NCBI RefSeq assembly: GCF_900099775.1
Contig: NZ_FMTM01000017.1
Location: forward strand, 1-64,000
From: Rhizobium mongolense subsp. loessense
GTDB taxonomy: Bacteria > Pseudomonadota > Alphaproteobacteria > Rhizobiales > Rhizobiaceae
Direction: 5' to 3'
DNA: 64,000 nt
Below the pieces are notes generated by a model. The model saw only the letters and a program-made list of their open reading frames with translations, had not been told where the DNA came from and did not search any database. Within the stretch, counting starts at the first letter, position 1. Each line of letters opens with the position of its first letter. A program made the position numbers and the translations under genes. Positions 37,145 through 45,869 of this stretch are shown here, one piece after another.

Positions 37145-37740
37145 TGCCGTCAAAAGATCACGATCAAAAGCCGCCTCCTCAACGTACTCCTTCTTGTTGT
37201 CCTTCCGGTTGTTTCTTATGCCGCGGATTGTCCTTCAGCCAAGAGTGCAAAGAACGGTTTCTTATTGAGGAATTCGGGGGCGACAAGCGAGTTCCGGCCA
37301 GCGCAAGGACCTGTGGTCGCAATAACCAATTCGTTCGGGAATTCGGAGAAGCAGACGGTTTATTCGTACCAGGGGCTTTTCGATCTGTCGCGCTCCAGCA
37401 GCGATGAGCGTTACGCCATCTATCCGCTCAATGGCTTGGACAAGCTTCTGCCCCATCAAGAAGGATGGGCATCACGTCATCCCCCTTGGATCCTCAACAA
37501 TCCAGCGAGAAGTGGACGCTGGAACTGACTATAACTAAGCGCGAGACAGTTGCAGTTGGCCGGTGCAAATACGAGGTTTTCAGGATCAGGGCGGAAACCA
37601 AAAGGGGCGGCGAGCGGGTTGATCTCTGGAGCGCACTTTACTGTCCTGGCCTGCAAGCAACCCTTGCCAAGATCTACGACGAGGGCACAAGCGAGGAAGC
37701 CATCGTCGGTTACGACTACATCCAGTCCTTATCGCGCTGA
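37145..37740 (+). pseudogene. Frameshifted gene for an exported protein of unknown function
   Basis: One frame reads an apparent signal peptide, KSRLLNVLLLVVLPVVSYAA, then DCPSAKSAKNGFLLRNSGAT through to YAIYPLNGLDKLLPHQEG near 37458. The continuation is in another frame: DPQQSSEKWTLELTITKRET through IVGYDYIQSLSR, stop 37738-37740. A third frame gives KKDGHHVIPL in between, so at least one and perhaps two indels occurred between 37450 and 37490. No ATG, GTG or TTG precedes the signal peptide after the in-frame stops near 37110; an ATC at 37157 stands where a start would be expected. The rejoined product would be about 190 residues and periplasmic. Confidence 0.7.
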
Positions 37741-37803
37741 CGCAGTTAACGCGGCGGAGTTTGCGAAAAGAACCGCAAGTGGTGCGGGACCACGCGACGA
37801 CTC

Positions 37804-38010
37804 CTACTGGATCAGCTGAATCCTGATCTCTTCCTTTGCAGCGAAGGAGCGGCATTCGTCTAGGTCGTCGCCGACGAAGATCACATCGCCGTCGGAATCG
37901 AACAGACCCCAGCAGGCTTCGTCCTCAAGAAATACCTCTCGGACATATCCGAATTCGACGGCTTCAAAAGATCGTTTGGACGCGACATCAACAGCTTCTA
38001 AATCTCGCAT
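37804..38010 (-). CDS. Small hypothetical protein (DUF1150-like layout)
   Basis: This is a 68-residue acidic protein beginning MRDLEAVDVASKRSFEAVEF. The middle segment GYVREVFLEDEACWGLFDSDG and the following FVGDDLDECRSFAA recall the arrangement of DUF1150 proteins, but I would not assign that family without a profile search. TGAGG sits six bases before ATG 38010; two further ATG/GTG starts lie upstream. It is alone in the accessory stretch. Confidence 0.6.
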   Translation of the reverse strand: MRDLEAVDVASKRSFEAVEFGYVREVFLEDEACWGLFDSDGDVIFVGDDLDECRSFAAKEEIRIQLIQ

Positions 38011-38217
38011 GGACATCCTCAATGACACAGCGTCTTCTGTTTTAGTGTGCGCTTATATTGATCTTCGAAACTGACGCCAAACTGGTGTCGCCGCGAGAAC
38101 GCTTCAGTATCGTTGGAGCTCAGCATTTGCTGGTGATACGGAAACTCAAAACAAGTATTTAATTTCACTCACACTTCGGTCAAAGTGGCGGTCGCCAACG
38201 AATATCAAGGGACGGAC

Positions 38218-39984
38218 GTGCATCAGGAAGTAACGCTTATTGCCACAGTCGCCGTCAGCTTCGTCTTTGCGGCGGTGCTGGGATATGTGGCCGACAGGCT
38301 ACGGCTGCCGCCGCTGGTCGGCTACCTGGTGGCAGGCATACTCATGGGACCGTTCACGCCGGGCTTCGTCGCCGATACAGGGCTTGCCGGACAGTTGGCG
38401 GAGATGGGTGTCATCTTGCTGATGTTCGGGGTTGGGCTGCATTTTTCCGCCGCTGACCTGCTTGCCGTGCGCGGTATCGCAGTGCCGGGCGCGATCATCC
38501 GGATCATCATCGCTACGCTGCTCGGCATTGGCCTCGCGAAATGGTGGGGCTGGGGGCTCGGCGCCGGGATCGTCTTCGGCCTCAGCCTGTCGGTGGCAAG
38601 CACCGTCGTGCTGCTGAAGGTCCTGGAGGAACGAAACCTCCTGAATTCCGCCAGCGGCCGCGTCGCGGTCGGCTGGCTGATCGTCGAAGACTTGGCGATG
38701 GTGCTGGCGCTGGTCTTGCTGCCTGCCCTTGCTGAATTGCTCGGCGGCCATGCCGCCAGCGATGCTGCACAGGGCGCTGGGCTGCCGCTTTCGCTGGCGA
38801 TCGCGCTGACGCTGCTGAAGGTCGGCGCCTTTGCGGTCATGGCAATCTTTGTCGGCCCGAAGATTGTTCCCTGGCTCCTGACGCTCGTCGCCCGAACCGG
38901 CTCGCGCGAACTCTTCACATTGACGGTCCTTGCCATCGCGCTCGGCATCGCCTTTGGCTCCGCCGAAATCTTCGGCGTTTCCTTCGCGCTCGGCGCGTTC
39001 TTCGCGGGCGTCGTGATGAGCGAGTCCAATCTCAGCCACCGGGCCGCTGCCGATTCTCTGCCACTTCAGAACGCCTTTTCAGTGCTGTTCTTCGTGTCGG
39101 TCGGCATGCTGTTCGATCCATCGATCCTGGCCCGCCAGCCGATGGCCGTCATCAGCGCGCTGACGTTGATCATCGTCGGCAAGGCGATCATCTCCTTTCT
39201 GATCGTCGTCCTGCTTCGCTATCCGATCGGAATGGCGCTGACAGTCTCAGGCGGATTGGCACAGATCGGCGAATTTTCCTTCATTCTTGCCGGTCTCGGC
39301 GTTTCCCTCGGATTGCTGCCGACTGACGGGCAGGATGTCATCCTTGCGTCCGCGATCATTTCGATCACGCTCAATCCGCTCGTCTGCGCCGGTGCCGAGG
39401 CGCTGCATACCTATGTGCACGCCAGATGGCCGGTGCTCAGCAATCATTACGGCCGCCGCCGGCATGAGGCGCTCGGACGAGAGCTTGAAAAGATCAGGGC
39501 ACTTACCGAAGCGCGGGAGCGCCAGCATCAGCTGGAGATGCAGCAACTGATCGAGACTTTCCCGCTTTTCGCCAAGGTCGATGAGCACTCGCAGGAGGAA
39601 CTGCTCCTTCTCTTCCGCCCCAAATCCGCGCTGCCGGGCGAACGCGTCATGCGCAAGGGTGACCGCGGCGACGGCATGTATTTTCTCTCCTCCGGAGCCG
39701 TGGAAGTCCGTCTTCCCGGCGGCGCCGTCCGTCTCGAACCGGGCGCATTTTTCGGTGAAATGGCTTTGCTGAGCGGCGGACGGCGAACGGCCGATGTCAT
39801 TGCCATCGATTTCTGCCAATTCCTCGTGCTGGAACGCCGTGACTTCAATATGTTCACCGCCCGGCACCCGGCACTAAGGGCCGCCGTCAGCGAAATGGCG
39901 CGAGAGCGCTCGCAAATGAACGCACTAAACGCGAAGCGCCAAGAGCAGCCGGATCAACGCGAAGTGTCGGCGGAAGGCCAATAG
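38218..39984 (+). CDS. CPA2 monovalent cation/proton antiporter with C-terminal cyclic-nucleotide-binding domain
   Basis: This is 588 residues. The first 380 form a Kef/YbaL-type CPA2 antiporter of about 12 helices (RLPPLVGYLVAGILMGPFTP near 25-44; FVSVGMLFDPSIL). A linker with a coiled-coil-like Glu/Gln/Arg segment leads to a cyclic nucleotide-binding (CAP_ED) domain near residues 450-560 (GERVMRKGDRGDGMYFLSSG and PGAFFGEMALLSGGRRTADV). There is no RCK/TrkA-N domain, which KefB/C and YbaL normally carry. I chose GTG 18 codons before the first clear helix (38218) because AAGGGAC precedes it; an upstream frame to 38185 lacks a site. It probably exchanges K+ or Na+ for protons under cAMP control. 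Confidence 0.88.
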   Translation: MHQEVTLIATVAVSFVFAAVLGYVADRLRLPPLVGYLVAGILMGPFTPGFVADTGLAGQLAEMGVILLMFGVGLHFSAADLLAVRGIAVPGAIIRIIIATLLGIGLAKWWGWGLGAGIVFGLSLSVASTVVLLKVLEERNLLNSASGRVAVGWLIVEDLAMVLALVLLPALAELLGGHAASDAAQGAGLPLSLAIALTLLKVGAFAVMAIFVGPKIVPWLLTLVARTGSRELFTLTVLAIALGIAFGSAEIFGVSFALGAFFAGVVMSESNLSHRAAADSLPLQNAFSVLFFVSVGMLFDPSILARQPMAVISALTLIIVGKAIISFLIVVLLRYPIGMALTVSGGLAQIGEFSFILAGLGVSLGLLPTDGQDVILASAIISITLNPLVCAGAEALHTYVHARWPVLSNHYGRRRHEALGRELEKIRALTEARERQHQLEMQQLIETFPLFAKVDEHSQEELLLLFRPKSALPGERVMRKGDRGDGMYFLSSGAVEVRLPGGAVRLEPGAFFGEMALLSGGRRTADVIAIDFCQFLVLERRDFNMFTARHPALRAAVSEMARERSQMNALNAKRQEQPDQREVSAEGQ

Positions 39985-40253
39985 GCATCGGCGGAGAAGT
40001 CGTGGGGGATCGGATCGAGCCGCGACAGCGTCTCGGCCGCAAAATCGAGCTGTATCTTCAGATATCTGAGCGCTTCCGGCGCAGGAACACCCGTTGCAAA
40101 CTCTCTCACATAAGACGAATGATAGCCGCTTTCCCGAAGCCGCCTGATGGCTTCCCGCCGTACATCCTCCCTGCTCGGCCTTCGAGCTGAAGCTACGGTT
40201 TCGCGCTGATCGGCCGTTTCGCCGAGCCCGCCCTCAATCACCCTCAATTTCAT
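39954..40253 (-). CDS. Conserved rhizobial hypothetical protein
   Basis: This is 99 residues and mostly polar. The central segment REAIRRLRESGYHSSYVREF is followed by PEALRYLKIQLDFAAETLSR and an acidic C-terminus. There are no membrane segments or known motifs. Its codon use resembles neighbouring core genes, and similar short proteins occur in rhizobia. Its 3' end overlaps the convergent antiporter gene by 31 bases. No function is proposed. Confidence 0.68.
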   Translation of the reverse strand: MKLRVIEGGLGETADQRETVASARRPSREDVRREAIRRLRESGYHSSYVREFATGVPAPEALRYLKIQLDFAAETLSRLDPIPHDFSADAYWPSADTSR

Positions 40254-40455
40254 TCATAGCCACCTGCAAGCAAAACCAATCAGAAACCAGCTTGCAGAAG
40301 ATTCACCGATTTGCAATCTCCCGAAAACCTGGGAGCACAGCCGCCATACGGATCACGAAAATTTTCGTGGCACGCTGGCATCATTGCCACACTAGGCATT
40401 TACAGCGCCAGACTGCCCCCCTAAAGCTTTTGCACCGCAGCACGAAAGGAATGGA

Positions 40456-41046
40456 ATGCTCCGCAGACTTTACGACTGGACCATGTCTCTCGCCGCCCGC
40501 AGATCGGCTGAAGTCTGGCTCGCCGTTATCGCCTTCGTCGAAAGCTCCGTCTTTCTCGTCCCGGCCGATGTCCTTTTTCTTCCCATGGCACTCGCCAAGC
40601 CCGAGCGTTCATATCGATATGCGATCGTTGCCACGCTCGCCTCGGTTCTCGGCGGCATCGCCGGCTGGGCGCTCGGCTTTTATGCCTACGAGACCGTGGC
40701 GCGGCCGGTGCTGGAATTCTACGGAAAGCTCGATGCCTTCGAGCAGATGAAATCTTACGTCACTTACGAGACGATCCTGCTTTTGCTGGTGACGTCGGGA
40801 TTGGCGCACCTGCCGCCGATCAAAATCGTCACGATCCTGTCCGGGGTGATTCACGTCAACATATGGCTTTTCGTCATCTCGGCGATCGTTGCCCGCGGCG
40901 CGCGCTTCCTATTCCTGGCCTGGCTGCTTCGCCGCTACGGCGAGCCGATACGCCATTTCATTGAAAAGCGCTTGGGGCATATTGTCAGCATCGGTGCAGT
41001 GGTCGCCATCGTGCTTTATATTGTCTATCGCTATCTTGCCCACTGA
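40456..41046 (+). CDS. YqaA/DedA-family (VTT domain) membrane protein
   Basis: This is a 196-residue inner-membrane protein of the YqaA subgroup of the DedA/VTT (SNARE-associated) superfamily. Features are the reentrant-type segment VESSVFLVPADVLFLPMALA, a central helix pair (GGIAGWALGFYAYE) and the family pattern GLAHLPPIKIVTILSG, followed by three more helices. DedA proteins are thought to flip lipid carriers or support membrane potential. The exact substrate of YqaA is unknown. AAGGAATGG precedes the ATG. dsbB follows 22 bases later, so they may be co-transcribed. Confidence 0.88.
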   Translation: MLRRLYDWTMSLAARRSAEVWLAVIAFVESSVFLVPADVLFLPMALAKPERSYRYAIVATLASVLGGIAGWALGFYAYETVARPVLEFYGKLDAFEQMKSYVTYETILLLLVTSGLAHLPPIKIVTILSGVIHVNIWLFVISAIVARGARFLFLAWLLRRYGEPIRHFIEKRLGHIVSIGAVVAIVLYIVYRYLAH

Positions 41047-41068
41047 GCCAACCTCGCGGAGTTCCGCC

Positions 41069-41584
41069 ATGACTGCCATTGCCTCGCCTCTTTCCCGCCC
41101 GGTCGTTCTCTATTCGCTGTTCTTGGCGCTCGGCATGGCGATGGTCGTTGGAACTGCACTCGGCTTCCAGTACATCGGCGGCTATATTCCCTGTGCGCTC
41201 TGCCTGCTGCAGCGCCAGCCCTATTATTACGGCATTCCGATCGCGATCCTCGGTGCGCTCGCATCGTTCTTCGGTCTGCCGAACTGGGTCGCCCGTGCCC
41301 TGCTTCTGGCGGCGGGTATGCTGATGGTGGTCGGCGCCGGCATGGGTGTCTATCACGCAGGCGTCGAATGGCATTTCTGGGCAGGGCCAGCGACCTGCTC
41401 GACCAGTGCAGGCGCCATGACGCAGAATGCCGGCGACCTGCTGACGGAACTCAATACAATTACCGGCCCGTCCTGCACGGATGCGGCGCTGCGCGTGCTC
41501 GGCCTTTCCTTTGCGGGCTGGAATGTGATTACGAGCCTGGTCCTTGCGGCCTTCGCTTTCGTGGGCGTCCGCAAATCGGCATAG
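41069..41584 (+). CDS. dsbB: Disulfide bond formation protein B
   Basis: This is a 171-residue, four-helix membrane protein that reoxidises DsbA and passes electrons to ubiquinone. The first periplasmic loop carries C42-A-L-C45 (IPCALCLLQRQP). The second loop carries C110 and C136. All four redox cysteines of DsbB are therefore present. The start at 41069 (MTAIASPLSRP) matches family length. The frame extends far upstream, but only as a shadow of the YqaA gene. Confidence 0.93.
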   Translation: MTAIASPLSRPVVLYSLFLALGMAMVVGTALGFQYIGGYIPCALCLLQRQPYYYGIPIAILGALASFFGLPNWVARALLLAAGMLMVVGAGMGVYHAGVEWHFWAGPATCSTSAGAMTQNAGDLLTELNTITGPSCTDAALRVLGLSFAGWNVITSLVLAAFAFVGVRKSA

Positions 41585-41598
41585 GGAAATAGCGGCGA

Positions 41599-42156
41599 TC
41601 AGGGCTGCAGTTCGGTATCCCAGTAGAGATAGTCGAGCCAGCTGTCGTGCAGATAGTTCGGCGGAAAGAGCCGGCCGTTGTTGTGCAGGTCCTGCACGGT
41701 CGGCTGGTAGGGCTTCTGCGACGGGAACATGCCTGCCTGCTTCGGCAGCTTGCTGCCCTTTTTGAGATTGCAGGGAGAGCAGGCCGCCACGACATTTTGC
41801 CAGGTCGTCTCGCCGCCATGGGCGCGCGGGATGACGTGGTCGAAGGTCAGATCGTCGTGCTCGCCGCAATACTGGCATTCGAATTTGTCGCGGAGAAAAA
41901 CATTGAACCGGGTGAAGGCCGGGTTCCGCGAAGGCTGAACGTAGGTCTTGAGGCAGACGACGCTTGGAAGCCGCATCGAGAAGCTAGGCGAGGAAACCGA
42001 ATGTTCGTATTCCGCAATGATATTTACACGGTCAAGGAAAACCGCCTTGATCGCGTCCTGCCAGGACCAGAGCGACAAGGGATAATAACTCAAAGGCCGG
42101 TAGTCAGCGTTCAGGACGAGCGCCGGCAGGGCCTGGGGGGAGACTGCAATCGTCAA
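41599..42156 (-). CDS. HNH endonuclease
   Basis: This is a 185-residue protein with an intact HNH nuclease domain: zinc cysteines C94/C97 (ECQYCG), catalytic region TFDHVIPRAHGGETTW with H107, and C126/C129 (CSPC). The N-terminal part (ALVLNADYRPLSYYPLSLWS) is typical of a conserved chromosomal HNH family in Alphaproteobacteria that is not linked to phages. Its cellular role is unknown. It stands as a single gene converging on dsbB. Confidence 0.9.
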   Translation of the reverse strand: MTIAVSPQALPALVLNADYRPLSYYPLSLWSWQDAIKAVFLDRVNIIAEYEHSVSSPSFSMRLPSVVCLKTYVQPSRNPAFTRFNVFLRDKFECQYCGEHDDLTFDHVIPRAHGGETTWQNVVAACSPCNLKKGSKLPKQAGMFPSQKPYQPTVQDLHNNGRLFPPNYLHDSWLDYLYWDTELQP

Positions 42157-42267
42157 GGTACTCTCCTGAGCGATTCGGCATCTGCATCCTTATATTAGGC
42201 CGGTTGTGACAGCCTTGTGAAGCCCAATAAATTCAGTCAATAACGGCAATTCGATGAGCGTTGCCCA

Positions 42268-42912
42268 TCAGCCGACCGGCAGGAGCCCGCGACCGAGTTT
42301 TTGAGCATAGTAAGCCCAGAAAAGCCTTGCTGCGACAGATCTCCAGGGAGACCAGACCATGGCAAGCGAGGCGAGCACTTTCGCCTGCGGACGCTGTGCA
42401 AGACCAAAAGCTGCAGCGACGGCGTTCTGCAGTGCGACGTCTCCTGATGGGAAGACATCGGCGTGCCCGCCGCAAAACATCAAATAGACTTCCGCTGTCC
42501 ACGGACCAACGCCCTTCAACGCCGTCAACTCGGCAAGCGCCTCTGCCGGCGGCCGCGAGGAAAGAAGAGCGAGATCAAGGCGGCCAGATACGACTGCTTC
42601 GGCGATGCCCGACAATGTCGTCGCCTTGGCACGCGACAGACCGAATTCCCGCCAGGCATCCGGTCGCAGTGCGACATAGTTTTCGGCCGTCAGCACTCCT
42701 TCGGCAAGCACCATGCGCCGCCAAATGGCATCGGCGCTTGCGCGCGAAACCATCTGCGAAACGATGATATGGGCAAGGCCAGCAAAACCCGGCTCGTGAA
42801 GGCGCAGCGGGATCGGACCCGCCTCCTTCGCGATATCGGCGAGCCGCGGGTCGAGGAGAAACAAATGCTTCAGTCCCTCGCGGATATCCTCTTCGGTTCG
42901 AATGATCTGCAC
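42268..42912 (-). CDS. DNA-3-methyladenine glycosylase II (AlkA-type)
   Basis: This is a 214-residue HhH-GPD glycosylase that excises alkylated bases from DNA to start base-excision repair. The helix-hairpin-helix ALKGVGPWTAEVYLMFCGGH is followed by the catalytic aspartate in VFPSGDVAL. The N-terminal AlkA beta domain is absent, as in short bacterial homologues. I chose GTG 42912 (MQIIRTEEDI), preceded by GAGG; ATGs at 42954/42960 would overlap the divergent gluQ start and add unlike residues. Confidence 0.88.
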   Translation of the reverse strand: MQIIRTEEDIREGLKHLFLLDPRLADIAKEAGPIPLRLHEPGFAGLAHIIVSQMVSRASADAIWRRMVLAEGVLTAENYVALRPDAWREFGLSRAKATTLSGIAEAVVSGRLDLALLSSRPPAEALAELTALKGVGPWTAEVYLMFCGGHADVFPSGDVALQNAVAAAFGLAQRPQAKVLASLAMVWSPWRSVAARLFWAYYAQKLGRGLLPVG

Positions 42913-42952
42913 GTTGCCTCGCGATGATTTCGAATTCGTGGCAGAAGAAAGC

Positions 42953-43834
42953 ATGACCACGACTCAGCGTCAAAAGCCCGTTTTCCGTTTTGCGCCCAGT
43001 CCCAACGGCCCGCTGCATCTCGGCCACGCCCTTTCGGCCTTCCTCAACCAGGATATGGCAGCAGCAATGGACGGACGCCTACTGCTGCGCATCGAAGACA
43101 TCGACCAGACACGTTGTACACCCGAATTCGAAGCAGGCATCTATGCCGATCTCGAATGGCTGGGCATCGACTGGGAGAAGCCCGTCCGGCGACAATCCGA
43201 CCATATCGCGGAATATCAGACAGCATTGCATGGTCTGATCGAGCGCGGATTAGTCTATCCTTCGTTTCTGACGCGCGGCGAGGTGAAAGCCAGAGTGTCC
43301 GCTTGCGAAGCCGGCGGCAATCCCTGGCCGCGCGATCCGGACGGTTCGCCGCACTATCCCTCCGACGATCGCGATCGAAGTCAAGGCGAGCGGCGCAAGA
43401 TGCTTGACTCAGGCCTGAAACACGCTTGGCGTCTGGACATGGGGCGGGCACTGCAGGCCACCGATCGTGTTTTATCCTGGAGCGAGACCGGCGACGGCGA
43501 GACCGGGGGGATTGCCGCCGATCCATCGGTGTGGGGAGACGTCGTTCTTTCGCGCTCAGATGCCCCCTCAAGCTATCACCTTTCGGTGGTTATCGATGAC
43601 GCGCTGCAGGCCGTCACCCATATCGTGCGCGGGCTCGACCTCTTTCACGCAACGTCGGTCCACCGGCTGCTGCAGGTGCTCCTTGACCTGCCTCAGCCGG
43701 TCTACCACCATCATCGGCTGGTGACAGATGCAAAGAAACGCAAGCTCTCGAAAAGCGATGGCGATACCGGGCTCGCGGATTTGCGTGGCAAGGGCCTATC
43801 GGCGGCCGATATCCGGAACCTTGTCGGTCTTTGA
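42953..43834 (+). CDS. gluQ: Glutamyl-Q tRNA(Asp) synthetase
   Basis: This is a 293-residue truncated glutamyl-tRNA synthetase paralogue that attaches glutamate to the queuosine base of tRNA-Asp. The Rossmann core has the class I HIGH-like motif PNGPLHLGHA (near 17-26) and the KMSKS-like KLSKSDGD (near 263). The anticodon-binding domain of GluRS is missing, as defines this family. The ATG at 42953 opens MTTTQRQKPVFRFAPSPN. The 3' end overlaps the convergent YihY gene by 39 bases. Confidence 0.93.
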   Translation: MTTTQRQKPVFRFAPSPNGPLHLGHALSAFLNQDMAAAMDGRLLLRIEDIDQTRCTPEFEAGIYADLEWLGIDWEKPVRRQSDHIAEYQTALHGLIERGLVYPSFLTRGEVKARVSACEAGGNPWPRDPDGSPHYPSDDRDRSQGERRKMLDSGLKHAWRLDMGRALQATDRVLSWSETGDGETGGIAADPSVWGDVVLSRSDAPSSYHLSVVIDDALQAVTHIVRGLDLFHATSVHRLLQVLLDLPQPVYHHHRLVTDAKKRKLSKSDGDTGLADLRGKGLSAADIRNLVGL

Positions 43835-44713
43835 AAGCTTGCTGCCCTGCCCGCTCAGAAAATTGCGGGCGAAGATGGCGCGCACACGAAATTTCATCAG
43901 CGCCGCATTGATTTCCGCGCCAATGATGAAGATCACGCCGACCATGTAGAGGAAGATCAGCACGACCATCACCGATGCCAGACCCGCGTAGGTCGCTGTG
44001 TAATTCGCGAAAGTGGCGAGGTAAAAGGCGAAGATCAGCGCGCCGGCGAGCCAGAAAAGCAGTGTCAGCAAAACCCCAGGGATAACATCGTAAACCCGCC
44101 TGCGGCCGGCAGGCAGCCAGAGGTGAACGACGAGCAGACCGACCGTCAGCACGAAAAGCGTTCCGTAGATTCGCCAGCTGAAAACGATCTCGAGCGTATC
44201 GGCAAAGAGCGGAAACCACTGCCGCGCGTAATCGAGAGCGAGCGGCACGGCGACGAGCAGGATGCTGATGGCGGCAAAAATGATGACCGCGATCAGCACG
44301 TAACCGAGGCTGGCCAGGCGCGTGAAATACCAAGGCCTCGTCTCCTGTACGCGATAGGCACGGTTGAGCGATATGCGCAGCGCCTCGACACCGTTCGAGG
44401 CGAAATAGGCGGCTGCCAGCACCGAGACCGTCAGCAGTCCGCCGCGCGGAATCGTCAGCACCTGCAGCACCTGGTCGGCCACGGGTTTGGCGATCGCTTC
44501 CGGCCAGGTGTCGAAAATGAGATGAACGGCCGTGGAGGAGAACTGATCGGCACCGAGGAAGTTTGCGAGCGTCGTGCCGAAGATCAAAAAAGGAAAAACC
44601 GCCAGCAGGATCGACAATGCGACATGGCTCGCCATCGCAAAACCGTCATCCTCGATTAGGTGGCAGATCGCGTCGTAACCCACATCATAGAGCGTACGCA
44701 CTATCTTCGGCAT
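43796..44713 (-). CDS. YihY/BrkB-family membrane protein
   Basis: This is about 305 residues with six hydrophobic segments; the family was formerly annotated as ribonuclease BN. The pattern DDGFAMASHVALSILLAVFP and the later ASNGVEALRISLNRAYRV with MVVLIFLYMVGVIFIIGAE are characteristic. The function is uncertain, possibly transport. Possible starts are ATG 44713 (MPKIVRTLYD, GGGGGTGGA upstream) and ATG 44734; I prefer the first. The C-terminus overlaps gluQ, and the gene is divergent from an SDR gene. Confidence 0.87.
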   Translation of the reverse strand: MPKIVRTLYDVGYDAICHLIEDDGFAMASHVALSILLAVFPFLIFGTTLANFLGADQFSSTAVHLIFDTWPEAIAKPVADQVLQVLTIPRGGLLTVSVLAAAYFASNGVEALRISLNRAYRVQETRPWYFTRLASLGYVLIAVIIFAAISILLVAVPLALDYARQWFPLFADTLEIVFSWRIYGTLFVLTVGLLVVHLWLPAGRRRVYDVIPGVLLTLLFWLAGALIFAFYLATFANYTATYAGLASVMVVLIFLYMVGVIFIIGAEINAALMKFRVRAIFARNFLSGQGSKLSKTDKVPDIGRR

Positions 44714-44789
44714 TCCACCCCCGGGCCTCGTCATTGTATCGTTGGTTCGAATATGGGAAATGAGTCCCAATTTGTACAGGAATCATTCC

Positions 44790-45623
44790 ATGGCGGAGCA
44801 GCGCACCATCATCGTTACCGGATGCTCATCCGGCATCGGTGCCTATTGCGCGCGAGCCCTGAAGACCGACGGCTGGCGCGTCTTTGCAGCGGTCAGAAAA
44901 CACGCCGACCTCGAACCGCTTCAGGAGGAGGGCATCGAAGCCTTCCTGATGGACTATACGCGGTCGGATACGATCGCTGATTTCGTTCGCGATGTAGCCG
45001 AGGCAAGCGGCGGGCGCATCGACGCAGTTTTCAACAACGGCGCCTACGGTCAGCCCGGCGCGGTCGAGGATTTAACGACCGACGTGCTGCGTGCGCAATT
45101 CGAAACGAATTTCTTCGGCTGGCACGAATTGACCCGGCAAATACTGCCGCTGATGCGAAGACGCGGCTCGGGCCGCATCGTACAATGCTCGTCCATTCTC
45201 GGCGTCGTGCCCTATCGTTTTCGCGGCGCCTACACCGCTTCGAAGTTTGCGCTCGAGGGGCTGAGCATCACGCTGCGCATGGAACTTCAGGGCAGCGGCA
45301 TCCACGTGTGCCTGATCGAACCGGGTCCGATTGCCTCGCGCTTTACCGCCAACGCGCTCGCGAAGTTCAAAGAACATGTCGACATCCGCAATTCGGTGCA
45401 TGCGGCAGATTACCGCCGACAGCTCGCGCGTCTTGAAGGGACTGGCCCGAAGAATCGGCATAAGCTTCAACCTGACGCCGTCTATACTGTCTTGAAACAC
45501 GCATTGAACTCGAACAATCCGAAGCCACATTATCCTGTAACGACACCGGCAAAACAGGGCATGTTCCTGAAGAGGCTGATTCCGGCGGACCTTTTTTATC
45601 GCCTGATGCGCTGGACCGATTAA
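44790..45623 (+). CDS. Short-chain dehydrogenase/reductase
   Basis: This is a 277-residue classical SDR. The NAD(P) motif TGCSSGIGAYCARAL is near residues 10-24, the NNGAYG motif is present, the catalytic serine lies in VQCSSILG and the YxxxK pair in AYTASKFALEG. The length and sequence resemble rhizobial SDRs of unknown substrate. I chose ATG 44790 (MAEQRTIIVTG). It heads a tight plus-strand run (twin-TM protein 20 bases later, then the adenosyltransferase), so an operon is likely. Confidence 0.92.
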   Translation: MAEQRTIIVTGCSSGIGAYCARALKTDGWRVFAAVRKHADLEPLQEEGIEAFLMDYTRSDTIADFVRDVAEASGGRIDAVFNNGAYGQPGAVEDLTTDVLRAQFETNFFGWHELTRQILPLMRRRGSGRIVQCSSILGVVPYRFRGAYTASKFALEGLSITLRMELQGSGIHVCLIEPGPIASRFTANALAKFKEHVDIRNSVHAADYRRQLARLEGTGPKNRHKLQPDAVYTVLKHALNSNNPKPHYPVTTPAKQGMFLKRLIPADLFYRLMRWTD

Positions 45624-45642
45624 TCAAGAAAGCCGACCTTCC

Positions 45643-45846
45643 ATGTCCACGGCCACCTATATTCTCGCAATCATCATCATGGGCCTCGTCGCAATCGTGT
45701 TGGTCCGCGGCCTCTTCAACATGATGAAGGGCGGCGACGCGAACACTTCCAACAAGCTGATGCAGCTCCGCGTATTGCTGCAGGCGATCGCTGTGATCCT
45801 GATCATGCTTACGCTCTGGCTGACAGGCGGCGGCCGCCCTAGTTAA
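45643..45846 (+). CDS. Twin-transmembrane (HIG1-like) small protein
   Basis: This is 67 residues, with two hydrophobic helices (about 5-24 and 46-63) separated by a short polar loop (NMMKGGDANTSNKLM). This is the layout of the alphaproteobacterial HIG1-domain-like twin-TM proteins. In mitochondria HIG1 proteins tune respiratory complexes. A similar role here is only analogy, although the adjacent etf genes feed the respiratory chain. It lies between the SDR and the adenosyltransferase in close spacing. Confidence 0.85.
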   Translation: MSTATYILAIIIMGLVAIVLVRGLFNMMKGGDANTSNKLMQLRVLLQAIAVILIMLTLWLTGGGRPS

Positions 45847-45869
45847 CGCCGGGAAGAGAGGGGATAGGC

